Source of the DNA: XYD12-FULL-36-8 sp964613805
GTDB taxonomy: Bacteria > Bacteroidota > Ignavibacteria > Ignavibacteriales > Ignavibacteriaceae
Assembly: GCA_964613805.1 (NCBI GenBank)
Contig: CAZTJF010000002.1
Coordinates: 228,929-292,928 of the forward strand
Direction: 5' to 3'
Length of the DNA stretch: 64,000 nucleotides
A model generated the notes under the pieces. The model was not told the DNA's origin and made no database searches. It saw only the letters and a program-made list of their open reading frames with translations. Positions 44,418 to 53,548 of the stretch are shown here, in pieces. The position numbers and the translations under genes were made by a program. The stretch's first letter is position 1. The number at the start of each line of letters is the position of its first letter.

Positions 44418-45688
44418 TCTTTAAATTTTTCTTTATAAGCCCACAGCCCAAGCGCCGGATTAGAAATGTAGAATATTTCTTCTCCACCTGAAAGCATATT
44501 ACAACCATCCTTCAAAGATTTTGGATTGTATTTCTTTAAAGTGGAATTTATATCCGCATATTGAAAATTTACATTCTCGACTTCTCCTTTTGCTAAAAAG
44601 CCGGGGCATAAAGTAATTCTAAATCTATTTTCAGATGAGCCATGAATAAGATGAGCTGCTGCACTTAAATTATTTTGTAGTTCATCATTTTGTTCAACAA
44701 GTTTTAAAATTTCGGGAGTGGTTACATATCCGTATTTTCTAATCAATCGGTCAATTTCTTTATCCTCTCCAAATTCTTTGAGACCGGGAGCAATTATAAT
44801 TAGTTCACCATCATCCGCAATTGCCATTCTTGTTCTGTAAATGCTTTTATTCCCCAGCCATGTGCTTTTGAATTCTTGTGGATCAAGATAAACAACAACT
44901 TTCCTAAGCGGCTCATCCAACAATTCGAAATTAACTTTAAGAGATAATTCCGAAGCTAATTTGAAACACTCAAAATCATCACCAATATATAAACCTTTAA
45001 CTCCTAGTTTTCCCGTTTCATCTTTATCAATTACAGTCAGTACATAAACTATTGGTAAATGTTTTGCAAAATATTCCGAAGCATAATTTAACACTCTTCT
45101 GACAGGAGTATCAGCACTTCCCATCATTCTCTCCATTCCATAAACAGCACCAAGAAAGTGACTTTTGTTTATTCCTTCTTGGCCACCGGTTCCAACAAAA
45201 ATATTTTTATTATAGTTTGCCATTCCCACAACTTCGTGCGGTACAACTTGCCCTATAGACAAAATTAAATCGTGCCCGCCTTCAACTAACATTTTATTTA
45301 CTTGTGCAGGCCAACTGTAGTTCAACTTTCCTTCTGAAACTTCATTTACATATTCAGATGGAACTTCTCCAAGTGTAATTAAATCTTTTCTCCAGTTATG
45401 AACTCTGAACAAATCAGCAGGAACATTTTCGTACATTTTTTTAATTTCTTCAGAGGTCATTGGTGCATGTGTTCCAAGAGCTGGTAGGATATCGGTGAGA
45501 GCTTCCTTATAATATTGGTAAGTAAATTTTGTAAGAAGGCCAGCATGTGAATGGAAACGTGTAAAATCAGGAGGGATGGCAAGAACTTTTTTCTTTTTGC
45601 CTAATTTATCAAAAGCAAAACATATTGCTTCTTGCAACTCATGTTCTGATAAGAAACCATCTAAACTTCCTTTAGCAAAATAAATCAT
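44414..45688 (-). CDS. LarA-family Ni-pincer racemase/epimerase homologue (DUF2088)
   Basis: LarA/DUF2088-family protein, 424 aa. Landmarks are IPPDFTRFHSHAG (residues 38-50), LGTHAPMT with His74, VPHEVVGMANYNK with His151 and Lys161, and GINKSHFLG with His177. The spacing His151, +10 Lys, +26 His is identical to that of His174, Lys184 and His200 in characterised L. plantarum LarA (catalytic His, pincer-cofactor Lys, nickel-ligand His). It is therefore probably an active nickel-pincer enzyme rather than a decayed homologue. Members of this superfamily racemise lactate or malate, or epimerise D-gluconate at C2. In this operon a D-gluconate/D-mannonate 2-epimerase role is attractive but inferred. 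The larB, larC and larE cofactor genes are not in the window. It is followed by the PdxB-like gene with a TTGA overlap. Confidence 0.82.
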   Translation of the reverse strand: MIYFAKGSLDGFLSEHELQEAICFAFDKLGKKKKVLAIPPDFTRFHSHAGLLTKFTYQYYKEALTDILPALGTHAPMTSEEIKKMYENVPADLFRVHNWRKDLITLGEVPSEYVNEVSEGKLNYSWPAQVNKMLVEGGHDLILSIGQVVPHEVVGMANYNKNIFVGTGGQEGINKSHFLGAVYGMERMMGSADTPVRRVLNYASEYFAKHLPIVYVLTVIDKDETGKLGVKGLYIGDDFECFKLASELSLKVNFELLDEPLRKVVVYLDPQEFKSTWLGNKSIYRTRMAIADDGELIIIAPGLKEFGEDKEIDRLIRKYGYVTTPEILKLVEQNDELQNNLSAAAHLIHGSSENRFRITLCPGFLAKGEVENVNFQYADINSTLKKYNPKSLKDGCNMLSGGEEIFYISNPALGLWAYKEKFKD

Positions 45689-45700
45689 TCTTCTTTTCTA

Positions 45701-46585
45701 CTACCAATTAGGATTTTCGGGAAGATACTTTTCAAATTCATCGAGCAATTTATTTTCATATTGCCCCTTGAAACCTCCTTTAAAAAATTTATCAAGAGCT
45801 TCATTATAAAATCTTTCCCAGGAATCCTCTTCATGTCCCGGATTAATGGGATAAAACAAAACACCGTTTGACTTGGCAGCATCATAATCACCAGGAGCAT
45901 CACCAATCATTAGAACTTTATCATCCGCATATTTTTCTTTAGCAGCGTACTTCAAGTGCTCCGTTTTAGTTCCGAATTCTTGTCCGGCAATTAATCTTGC
46001 GTAACCATTCATTTGATGCTCTTCCCATTCCCGTTTTAGGGCTTCAAGTGGAGTTTGTGAGACAACTATGATATCGGCTTTATCTTGAATTTTTTTTAGT
46101 GAATTAATTACAAAAGGAAATGGCGGCACATCAAATACAATTTCTTCAATGTTTTTATTTACTTCTTTAGACCATGCAAGTGTCTTTTGCAAAATCGGAT
46201 CATGATTCTCAGAAACAAATTTTTCCAAAGCCGGATTTCCAAGCTTCGATTCCCACTTAATCCATTCTTCTATTGCTTGAAGATTGGGAAGGTTACAATT
46301 TCTTGCTTTTACTTCTTTTCTTTCTATCAATAAATCAACAGAACGAGTCAATGCTTTAAATCTGTTGGTTCCTCTCGTTTTTGAGTAAAGATTTACAAAC
46401 TCCCATGATTCTCTTGCATACTTAGAAATTTTTTGCAGTCCAAAATGTTTAATGAATTGCGGACAAAAACATTCTTTGTGCTTTATCTCCATCGTATCGA
46501 AAACACAGCCATCTGAATCGAATCCTATAAAGAATTCTTTGCTTGGTTTGAAGTCAATTAAAATTTGATGAGAATCTTGAATCAA
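45701..46585 (-). CDS. HAD-family phosphatase-like hydrolase
   Basis: Haloacid-dehalogenase superfamily protein, about 294 aa. Motif I is FDSDGCVFDT with nucleophile and acid Asp at about residues 23 and 25. Motif II is VVSQTP (about 183-188), a Lys lies in the region KREWEEHQ, and motif IV is MIGDAPGDYDAA (about 232-243). A large helical cap lies between motifs I and II. Substrate unknown; by context a phosphorylated sugar or sugar acid. Only TTG (46585) or other non-ATG codons are available before motif I, so the start is uncertain; the first internal ATG falls after the catalytic Asp and would destroy it. It ends 12 nt before the LarA-like gene. Confidence 0.75.
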   Translation of the reverse strand: MIQDSHQILIDFKPSKEFFIGFDSDGCVFDTMEIKHKECFCPQFIKHFGLQKISKYARESWEFVNLYSKTRGTNRFKALTRSVDLLIERKEVKARNCNLPNLQAIEEWIKWESKLGNPALEKFVSENHDPILQKTLAWSKEVNKNIEEIVFDVPPFPFVINSLKKIQDKADIIVVSQTPLEALKREWEEHQMNGYARLIAGQEFGTKTEHLKYAAKEKYADDKVLMIGDAPGDYDAAKSNGVLFYPINPGHEEDSWERFYNEALDKFFKGGFKGQYENKLLDEFEKYLPENPNW

Positions 46586-46630
46586 TTTACAAATTTGAGA
46601 TTATAGATAATTTATTTTCTGTCAAACATA

Positions 46631-47710
46631 TTATCTTCTAACACGAGCATTACCCTCCCAAACACTCCAAACCATTTCTTCATCGGCAGGTTGAGCATAA
46701 TCAGTTAGAAATGTAGTTGCTAAGGCACCTGAAGCCCAACCAAATTGTATCCATTTTGCCGATTCCCAATTTTTAAGAACGGCATAAAGAAGCCCGCCGA
46801 CAAATCCATCACCGCCACCAATACGATCAAGTACATTTATTTCTCGCGGAATTACCAAATGCCAATTACTTCCCTCCAGCATTATAGCTCCCCATAAATG
46901 TTTGTTGGCATTCACAACTTCGCGCAGAGTTGTTGCAAACACTGTAGCATTTGAAAACTTTTCTTTTACTCTACCAATCATTTCTTTAAAGCTTTCAATT
47001 TTTGCCTCAATATTTTTACCGCCCGCCTCAGGTCCTTCGATTCCAAGGCAAAGCTGAAAATCCTCTTCATTTCCAACAAGAATATCAGAAACTGCGGTTA
47101 TTTCTGTGAAAGCCGCTCTCAACTCTTTTTCACGACCCTTCCAAAATGATGCTCGATAGTTTAAATCGAAGGAAATTTTGGTTTGATATTTTTTTGCAGT
47201 TCTTGCAAGTTCCAAGCAGAAATTGCAAGTTTCAGGTGACAATGCAGCAATTAAACCCGATAGATGAACAATCTGAACACCTTCTTTGCCAAAAATTCTT
47301 TCTAAGTCAAAATCCTTTACACTAAGTGTTCTACCGACTTCACCAGCACGATCATTATGAACCCTTGGACCACGAGATGCAAAACCACTGTCAGCAATAT
47401 TAAACTGATGACGATATCCCCAAGGTCCGCCTTGATCAACATCTTTTCCTTCAAAATCCATTTGCCGATTTTTTAAATTACGCTTAATTAAATTAGCAAC
47501 GGGGCTGCCCTTCACAAATGTAGTTAAAACTTTTACAGGCAGCCCTAAATAAGAAGATATGCTCGCTACATTTGTTTCCGCACTGGTAGCCTGCAGAATA
47601 AAAGTATCGCTGCTGTGAACTGGCTGACCATTTAATGGTGTTATCCTGACACCCATGCTTGTTGGCACAACAAGAGAATATTTATATTCTTTTCTTAATT
47701 CGAGACCCAT
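46631..47710 (-). CDS. kdgK: PfkB-family sugar kinase, probable KDG kinase
   Basis: PfkB/ribokinase-family kinase, 359 aa. The C-terminal PfkB signature DRIGGGDGFVGGLLYAVL (about residues 291-308) contains the catalytic Asp and anion hole. The N-terminal part has ATSAETNVASISSYLGLPVK, the substrate-lid-like region, and SFDLNYRASFWKGRE (about 180-194) is typical of KDG kinases and relatives. It would phosphorylate 2-keto-3-deoxygluconate to KDPG, the substrate of the aldolase encoded two genes upstream. An aldonate kinase role (for example gluconate) cannot be excluded, which matters for the LarA/Gnd hypothesis. GAGG precedes the ATG. Confidence 0.83.
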   Translation of the reverse strand: MGLELRKEYKYSLVVPTSMGVRITPLNGQPVHSSDTFILQATSAETNVASISSYLGLPVKVLTTFVKGSPVANLIKRNLKNRQMDFEGKDVDQGGPWGYRHQFNIADSGFASRGPRVHNDRAGEVGRTLSVKDFDLERIFGKEGVQIVHLSGLIAALSPETCNFCLELARTAKKYQTKISFDLNYRASFWKGREKELRAAFTEITAVSDILVGNEEDFQLCLGIEGPEAGGKNIEAKIESFKEMIGRVKEKFSNATVFATTLREVVNANKHLWGAIMLEGSNWHLVIPREINVLDRIGGGDGFVGGLLYAVLKNWESAKWIQFGWASGALATTFLTDYAQPADEEMVWSVWEGNARVRR

Positions 47711-47778
47711 GTACGTTTACCTCATTTCTAATTTTCTTTTGAATTTTAAATTCTGAAAGTTGGCTTATTATAATTTTT

Positions 47779-48624
47779 CTATACACCGTTGTATGCATTA
47801 AACCCGCCATCCACAGGAACAATTACTCCTGTAACGAATTTTGATAGGTCGGAAACCAAATAAAGTAATGTTCCAATCAGTTCATTCGGTTCGCCAAATC
47901 TTCCCATCGGTGTGCCATCTATAATTTTATGACCGCGTGCTGTCAACTCACCAGTTTCTTTATCTGTTAATAAAAATCGGTTTTGATCAGTTAAGAAAAA
48001 TCCCGGAGCTATTGCATTCACTCTAATATTCAATTTTGCAAAATGAACCGCCAGCCATTCTGTGAGATTATTAATACCTGCTTTAGCTGCTGAATATGCG
48101 GGAATTTTTGTGAGTGGTCTGAATGAATTCATAGAGGAAATGTTGATTATTACTCCTCCGCGTCCAGCCATATCTTTGGCAAATACCATTGTCGGTAGGA
48201 CAGTACCAAGAAAATTCAAATCGAAAACTTTCCGAAATCCCTCTATATCCAAGCCAAAAAATCCTTTCGATAATTCTCCAAGATTATCATTCGACAGAAA
48301 TTCCAATTGAGTGGTTGCAGTTGGTGCATTACCGCCCGCACCGTTAATCAATATATCAACTTTCCCCAATTTTTCGTTGACTTCTCCTTCGGCAGAGAGA
48401 AGCGTTTCTTTTTCAAGAACATTTGCAAACACACTTATTGTACTTCCAGGGTATAGTTGATTAACTTTTTTTGCGACCACATCTGCGTTTTGTTTATTAA
48501 AATCGAGTAATGCAACTTTTGCACCAGCATCCGCAAGTCCAAAAGCAAAGTCGGCACCGAGCACGCCGCCGCCGCCAGTTATAACACATACTTTTCCTTT
48601 AATATCATTTAACGAGTATTTCAT
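47779..48624 (-). CDS. uxuB: UxuB-type SDR, D-fructuronate reductase (D-mannonate oxidoreductase)
   Basis: Short-chain dehydrogenase, 281 aa, of the B. subtilis YjmF/UxuB type rather than the long-chain E. coli UxuB. Cofactor motif TGGGGVLGADFAFGLADAG (about residues 16-34), NGAGGNAP (about 92-99), the insertion with SKGFFGLDIEGFRKVFDLNF, active-site Y-x-x-x-K in YSAAKAG (about 174-180), and NAIAPGFFLTDQNRFLLTD (about 199-217). It reduces D-fructuronate to D-mannonate, downstream of UxaC and UxaE. GGAGAG precedes the ATG. No mannonate dehydratase (uxuA) is found in this window to consume its product. Confidence 0.82.
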   Translation of the reverse strand: MKYSLNDIKGKVCVITGGGGVLGADFAFGLADAGAKVALLDFNKQNADVVAKKVNQLYPGSTISVFANVLEKETLLSAEGEVNEKLGKVDILINGAGGNAPTATTQLEFLSNDNLGELSKGFFGLDIEGFRKVFDLNFLGTVLPTMVFAKDMAGRGGVIINISSMNSFRPLTKIPAYSAAKAGINNLTEWLAVHFAKLNIRVNAIAPGFFLTDQNRFLLTDKETGELTARGHKIIDGTPMGRFGEPNELIGTLLYLVSDLSKFVTGVIVPVDGGFNAYNGV

Positions 48625-48645
48625 TTCGAACTCTCCAAATATTTA

Positions 48646-49284
48646 TTATGCTTCGTGAATACTTTTCATTATCAGGCGGGCATTGTCGGTGAGTTTGGAA
48701 TAATTTTCATTTTTAATTGCTTCCTTATCAAGAAGAGCTGAACCGATTCCAACAGCACATGCCCCTGCTTTTAACCAATCCCCAGCATTTGTTAATGTAA
48801 CCCCACCTGTTGGCATTAATTTAAGATGCGGCATTGGAGCGAGAATTGCCTTAAAAAATTCCATCCCAACAACATCAGCAGGAAATACTTTAATGATATC
48901 AGCACCAAGTTCATAAGCGTTTTGTATCTCGGTTGGAGTGAAACAACCAGGGATCACAGGCACATTATTTTTATGGGCAGCATCAACAATTCCTTTTTTT
49001 AATATTGGACTAACTACATATTTAGCTCCTGCTTTTATTGCGTTTTCCGCAACTTCTGCATTTAAGACTGAGCCAACACCAATAATAATCTTACTGTCGA
49101 GTACTGAATTCATCTTTTCTATCAATTGAATTGCACTCGGAACCGTCATTGTAATTTCAGCCACAGAAATGCCACCGGCATAGATTGCTTCGATAACTTT
49201 TTTCAGCTTATCCTCTTCCTTTAACCTTAATACAGCAACTGCTTTGCGTTTGAGGATTTCTTCGAGAATAGTTTTTCTATCCAT
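48646..49284 (-). CDS. eda: KDPG/KHG aldolase Eda
   Basis: Class I aldolase, 212 aa, typical length. Motifs are VAEITMTVPSAIQLIE with the catalytic Glu (about residue 40), GVGSVLNAEVAENAIKAGAK (about 68-87), SPILKK, PGCFTPTEIQNAYELGADI then IKVFPAD with the Schiff-base Lys (about 134), and MPTGGVTLTN. It cleaves 2-keto-3-deoxy-6-phosphogluconate to pyruvate and glyceraldehyde 3-phosphate, the last step of both uronate branches in this operon. The start overlaps the uxaE stop by 8 nt, so translation is coupled. Confidence 0.94.
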   Translation of the reverse strand: MDRKTILEEILKRKAVAVLRLKEEDKLKKVIEAIYAGGISVAEITMTVPSAIQLIEKMNSVLDSKIIIGVGSVLNAEVAENAIKAGAKYVVSPILKKGIVDAAHKNNVPVIPGCFTPTEIQNAYELGADIIKVFPADVVGMEFFKAILAPMPHLKLMPTGGVTLTNAGDWLKAGACAVGIGSALLDKEAIKNENYSKLTDNARLIMKSIHEA

Positions 49285-50845
49285 AATTTTGAAACGGGGC
49301 TAAATGTTTTTTGAAATGCTTAATTATTATTTCATAATGCACTTCTTCATTTTTCTTAAGACATTCTATTAATCTATCTTTAAAGATGAACTCTCCACTT
49401 TTGCTTTTATCTGTGAGAATTCGTCCAAAAGTAACATGCAGAACTTGCCGGCAGTTATCATCATCAAAAAGTTCCACTAATTCTTGATCTGAATAATTCT
49501 TAGCAGGTTTTAATTTAGTTGCTTGAGCTGAAACATGATAACTTTTTTTCTCACTTTCAAACAATCCGGCACTAAAATCAAGTATCTCTCTAAATAATTT
49601 GGGGTTTTTAATTGCTGCAACTTTTAGTGCCTCTAGATAACTTGTTCCAGCAGTTTTTACGTGAATGAAACCTTCCTTTATTTCTCCAATAACTTTATAC
49701 ACACTAAATTTATCGCTGCCTGAATGCAAACTTATTTTATAATTTCCAAAATACTTTGTGATGGCGAGATGCTTAATGTATTCCTTTTTGAAAAGATCGA
49801 GGTCACCCTTATAATCTATTCCCTTCTCGAAAATACCGACAAATCGAGGAGCCAAACTTATAATTTCAACACCTAAGCGATTTAATTCTTTTACAATAAA
49901 GAAATGTTCAAATGGTGAGGTCACCGATTCAGTTTCATCTACTGACACCTCAACCTCTGATTCATAATCAGGATACTTATGCTTTAAATGATCATACATT
50001 TTTTTAATGTGAGCTAATGCGTCTCCATATTTAAGTACCGCACGTTTTATATCATTTCTTTCAGCTTTAATTTGTAAATCATTGGATATATGAAATACTA
50101 TGTTTGTGTAACTGGCTTCCAAGTTTTGGTAATTAGTATGCAATCCACCCCAATTTATTACCTTGATGGCTTCATCTAATTGTTCATCGTTCAACGAATC
50201 AGCTTCATTATGAACATACTCGCCAGGATCGAAAGTAAACATCTTGAATCCATTCTCCACCATCAAATCAATATCGGAAGTTGTTTTCAGATGATCAGCA
50301 TCAGCACTAAAACCATTTGTATAACCTTCTTGAAACACTGCCCAAACGGCAGCGTCCATCACTTCCGTTGGAGTTCTGTTTGTACGAGTTAGTTCTCGTA
50401 TAGATTGCTGCGCTAAAACAGGAATAAATCCGCTGTTTTCCAACGACCGAATGTGAGCAGGGTTCGCTAATCCTATTCTATCTCCAAAACCAAAAGAATT
50501 TGCAAGACTAATAAGCTTTGGATTTGTAAATTCAAAATGTTCCTGGAGAGATTTTCTGTTTAAGGAAGTGAGCCCACATTTTTTCAAATAAAGATTTTCT
50601 GCACTCGATATTTTTGAACCGGCACCTTCAAAATGAGATGCGGTTAATTTATTTTTTCCATCAAACAATAAGCACAGGTATTTATTAACTCCCTCTCGCG
50701 CTATAAAAAATACAACCCCGTCTTTCTCAGCTATTGAGTGGGAGTAAATTTCTAATTGATTAGGTTCAACAAATTTTTTCTTGAATAAAAAATTACCATT
50801 ATTTCTTTTACTCAGCAATTCGGTTTTTAATTCTATCATTTCCAT
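49277..50845 (-). CDS. uxaE: Tagaturonate epimerase UxaE
   Basis: Protein of 522 aa matching the UxaE (tagaturonate/fructuronate epimerase) family in length and landmarks: FGFGDRIGLANPAHIRSL (about residues 117-134), FSADADHLKTTSDIDLMVEN (about 196-215), FTFDPGEYVHNEAD (about 219-232), VSVDETESVTSPFEHFF (about 299-315) and ISLHSGSDKFSVYKVIGE (about 371-388). His, Asp and Glu residues in these motifs are the likely metal site. It converts D-tagaturonate (from UxaC acting on galacturonate) into D-fructuronate, so galacturonate can be channelled into the mannonate branch without UxaB and UxaA. It lies directly after uxaC (15 nt) and overlaps eda. Confidence 0.88.
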   Translation of the reverse strand: MEMIELKTELLSKRNNGNFLFKKKFVEPNQLEIYSHSIAEKDGVVFFIAREGVNKYLCLLFDGKNKLTASHFEGAGSKISSAENLYLKKCGLTSLNRKSLQEHFEFTNPKLISLANSFGFGDRIGLANPAHIRSLENSGFIPVLAQQSIRELTRTNRTPTEVMDAAVWAVFQEGYTNGFSADADHLKTTSDIDLMVENGFKMFTFDPGEYVHNEADSLNDEQLDEAIKVINWGGLHTNYQNLEASYTNIVFHISNDLQIKAERNDIKRAVLKYGDALAHIKKMYDHLKHKYPDYESEVEVSVDETESVTSPFEHFFIVKELNRLGVEIISLAPRFVGIFEKGIDYKGDLDLFKKEYIKHLAITKYFGNYKISLHSGSDKFSVYKVIGEIKEGFIHVKTAGTSYLEALKVAAIKNPKLFREILDFSAGLFESEKKSYHVSAQATKLKPAKNYSDQELVELFDDDNCRQVLHVTFGRILTDKSKSGEFIFKDRLIECLKKNEEVHYEIIIKHFKKHLAPFQNYG

Positions 50846-50860
50846 AATAATTCAATGCTG

Positions 50861-52273
50861 TTAAAGTTTATATGCTTTTTTTACTAGGTTGTAAGTAAGA
50901 TCCTTGGCAATCTCTAATGCTTCATTGATATCTAAAATATGCTTTGCAACTAATTCAGCGAGATAATCAGAATCAATTCTGCGAGCTAAATCGTGTCTTG
51001 CTGGTATTGATACAAAAGCTCTGGTATCATCATTGAAGCCAACCGTATTGTAAAAGCTCGCTGTTTCTGTTACCATTTTTCTAAAACGAATCATTCCTTC
51101 AATGCTGTCATGAAACCACCAGGAAGGACCTAACTTCATCGCCGGATAATGCCCGGCTAATGGAGCTAACTCTCTTGAATAAGTTGTTTCGTCAAGTGTA
51201 AACATAATTATAGTAAGTTTAGGATTATTCCCATATTTATTTAATAATTCTTTTAAGTTAAAAGTATATTCCGTTTGCATTGGAATATCACATCCTTTAT
51301 CCAAACCAAATTTCTCGAATATGATTGTATTATGATTTCGGTACGAACCGGGATGAATCTGCATAACTAATCCGTCGTCAATACTCATTCCTGCCATTTT
51401 CATCAGCATATGAGCGGTGAATAGTTTTGCGTCTCCAGCACTTGCGTGTCCCTGTAAAGCACGCTGAAAAATTTTTTCGGCGTCTTTATCCATTAGCTCA
51501 TAAGTGTATGGAGAAAATACTCCATGATCAGTTGAAGTAGCACCCATTGATTTGAAGAATGCTCTTCTTTCCTCTAAAGCTTTAATAAATTTTGAATAGT
51601 CGGTAATTTGATAACCGACGGCTTTATTTAGGATCTGAATATTCTCCCGCCATTTTAGATTTGATAAATCGGTTACGCCATCGGGTCTAAAACAGGGAAT
51701 TATTCTTTTCTTCCAATTCGATTCACTAATTTTTTTGTGATACTCCAATGAATCGCTTGCAGCGTCAGTGGTTGATAGAACCTCAATATTGAATTTCTCA
51801 AACAAAGTTCTTGGCAAGAATTCCGCAGAATTGATTTTCTCTTGCAGCTGATCATAAATTTTTTGAGCATTCTTACCATATAGTTTTTCTTCAATGCCGA
51901 ATACAATATTAAATTCATGAGACAGCCAAACACCAGATGGAGTACCCGAAAATAAATAAAAATTATCCGCGAATATCTGCCAGATTTTTCTTGGATCTGT
52001 TTCCACTTTCGATCCATCCACTGTAGGAACTCCAAGTGATTCCATCGGAATACCTTGTGAATAAAGCATTCTAAATAGGTAATGATCAGGAACCAAAAAC
52101 AACTGCGTGGGATTTGGAAAGGGTTTGTTTTCTGCAAATATTTTCGGATCAACATGTCCATGGGGACTGATGATTGGTAAGTCCTTTATGCTCTCATAAA
52201 TTTCGCGGGCAATTTTTCTTATTTGTGGACTTGGATTAAAAAATCTATCCTCATGCAGTGAAAATTTGTTCAT
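50861..52273 (-). CDS. uxaC: Glucuronate/galacturonate isomerase UxaC
   Basis: UxaC family, 470 aa from the start chosen here (family norm about 470). N-terminal metal motif ISPHGHVDPKIFAENKPF (about residues 33-50 of the shorter form), DHYLFRMLYSQGIP, the middle ALEERRAFFKSMGATSTDHG, QIHPGSYRNHN, PLAGHYPAMKLGPSWWFHDS and the closing GFNDDTRAFVSIPARHD are all hallmarks. It isomerises D-galacturonate to D-tagaturonate and D-glucuronate to D-fructuronate in the cytoplasm. ATG 52273 is preceded by GGGGGA at good spacing and begins 1 nt after the DUF4861 stop; the alternative ATG 52288 adds five residues and overlaps the upstream gene. Confidence 0.95.
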   Translation of the reverse strand: MNKFSLHEDRFFNPSPQIRKIAREIYESIKDLPIISPHGHVDPKIFAENKPFPNPTQLFLVPDHYLFRMLYSQGIPMESLGVPTVDGSKVETDPRKIWQIFADNFYLFSGTPSGVWLSHEFNIVFGIEEKLYGKNAQKIYDQLQEKINSAEFLPRTLFEKFNIEVLSTTDAASDSLEYHKKISESNWKKRIIPCFRPDGVTDLSNLKWRENIQILNKAVGYQITDYSKFIKALEERRAFFKSMGATSTDHGVFSPYTYELMDKDAEKIFQRALQGHASAGDAKLFTAHMLMKMAGMSIDDGLVMQIHPGSYRNHNTIIFEKFGLDKGCDIPMQTEYTFNLKELLNKYGNNPKLTIIMFTLDETTYSRELAPLAGHYPAMKLGPSWWFHDSIEGMIRFRKMVTETASFYNTVGFNDDTRAFVSIPARHDLARRIDSDYLAELVAKHILDINEALEIAKDLTYNLVKKAYKL

Positions 52274-52274
52274 G

Positions 52275-53510
52275 TTATTGTCCCCCATGTTCTATTTTTA
52301 CAATAAGAGGATTATTTAGGAGCAATTGGATTTCATTTAAATACTTTTTGAATTGATCTAAATTTTTAATTCCATTTTCTTCTTGTTCCCAAGCAGCACA
52401 GAAATAATATTTAGTTTTTCCATCCGATGGCTTGAGCTTAATAATATAACTTAAGTTATCTTCAGTCAATTCTATCAAGTCTTTACTTTGATAGAAAATT
52501 GCGAGACCCAATTTGTCATTATTACTGACTAAAGTTTGATTTCCATACAAACCAATGTACGTCCACTCTCCAGAAGCATTACCTTTAAAAAATTGTGTGC
52601 CTTGATATTTTGCAATACCGGTAACAACGATTTGTGGATTATTTGATATTTCAATTTCACTTTTTGTTAATCTGCTGCCGGCAGTGATTGATAATTTGGA
52701 GACTATGTCATATTTATTTTCTCCTACCTGCCATCCAAAGTAATTTGTTTTTACTTCTGATTTGATTGGACCATTCTCAATAATTTCACAGTAGATGCTG
52801 TCAGTTTTCGAAACCATATTTACTTTTCCATCATACCACATCCCTATCGAACCAATTCCTAAAGAATTACCAACTTTGAATATATCCATTCCCCAGTCTT
52901 GCATAGAATGATAGGAATCATCTTTTGCAACAGTATCATGAATTCCAATATTTGCAAGAACAAGCTGGTCTTTCTTTTTACCAAAAATATCCGTGGCATT
53001 CCGCCAGTCTAAATAAAATCTGTAACCAACTTTTTCAGATTCCCAACCCGGACCTTCATACTTAAAAAGAGCATCGTGATCTGTGTGAATAGAGGGAACT
53101 TTTATTTTACTTACATTCACAAACGTATTGCCTCTAAATTTTCCATCGTAATAGACATTGCCTGGTTTCATAGAAAGTTCAGCATAAGTTCTACTAATGA
53201 ATTCGGGCTTTTTAATCCCATCGCCGTAAACAACAGAAAGCACTTTTTCTTCATTCGGCTGCAAGCTGAGAACTAATCCAACTTTATTTCCTTTGAGTTC
53301 GTTTTGCTCAATTTGATATGGTACTAAATCATTTCCATCTTTAAATATGAAGTTATTTTCAACGCTATTTAGACTTACTTCTAAAAAAACATCTTGCAGT
53401 GAAAAATTATTTGGATTTTTTACTTTCACTCGAATTGGGCTCTGCTGGGAGTCACAAATAAACGAACAAAGGAACACTAATGTTAAGACAGAAATGATTA
53501 AAGATTTCAT
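52275..53510 (-). CDS. DUF4861 family exported protein
   Basis: Exported protein, 411 aa, signal peptide at about residues 1-21 (ending CDSQQ). DUF4861-type sequence: PYQIEQNELKGNKVGLVLSL, WESEKVGYRFYLDWRNATDI (about 151-170), FGKKKDQLVLANIGIHDTVA, YHSMQDWGMDIFKVGNSLGI (about 200-219) and an all-beta architecture to the end (KYYFCAAWEQE). The family occurs widely in pectin and alginate utilisation loci of Bacteroidota but has no established activity; a beta-sandwich periplasmic enzyme or binding protein for uronic-acid sugars is plausible. It is followed by uxaC after 1 nt, so is translationally coupled to it. Confidence 0.82.
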   Translation of the reverse strand: MKSLIISVLTLVFLCSFICDSQQSPIRVKVKNPNNFSLQDVFLEVSLNSVENNFIFKDGNDLVPYQIEQNELKGNKVGLVLSLQPNEEKVLSVVYGDGIKKPEFISRTYAELSMKPGNVYYDGKFRGNTFVNVSKIKVPSIHTDHDALFKYEGPGWESEKVGYRFYLDWRNATDIFGKKKDQLVLANIGIHDTVAKDDSYHSMQDWGMDIFKVGNSLGIGSIGMWYDGKVNMVSKTDSIYCEIIENGPIKSEVKTNYFGWQVGENKYDIVSKLSITAGSRLTKSEIEISNNPQIVVTGIAKYQGTQFFKGNASGEWTYIGLYGNQTLVSNNDKLGLAIFYQSKDLIELTEDNLSYIIKLKPSDGKTKYYFCAAWEQEENGIKNLDQFKKYLNEIQLLLNNPLIVKIEHGGQ

Positions 53511-53548
53511 AAATTGTACTTAAGTATAAGGAGTAATTGAGATGATAG

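Noticed and set aside
51700..52161. 153-aa open frame on the - strand inside uxaC
   Set aside because: It is an out-of-frame shadow of uxaC; its translation has no family features and the uxaC frame is fully conserved.
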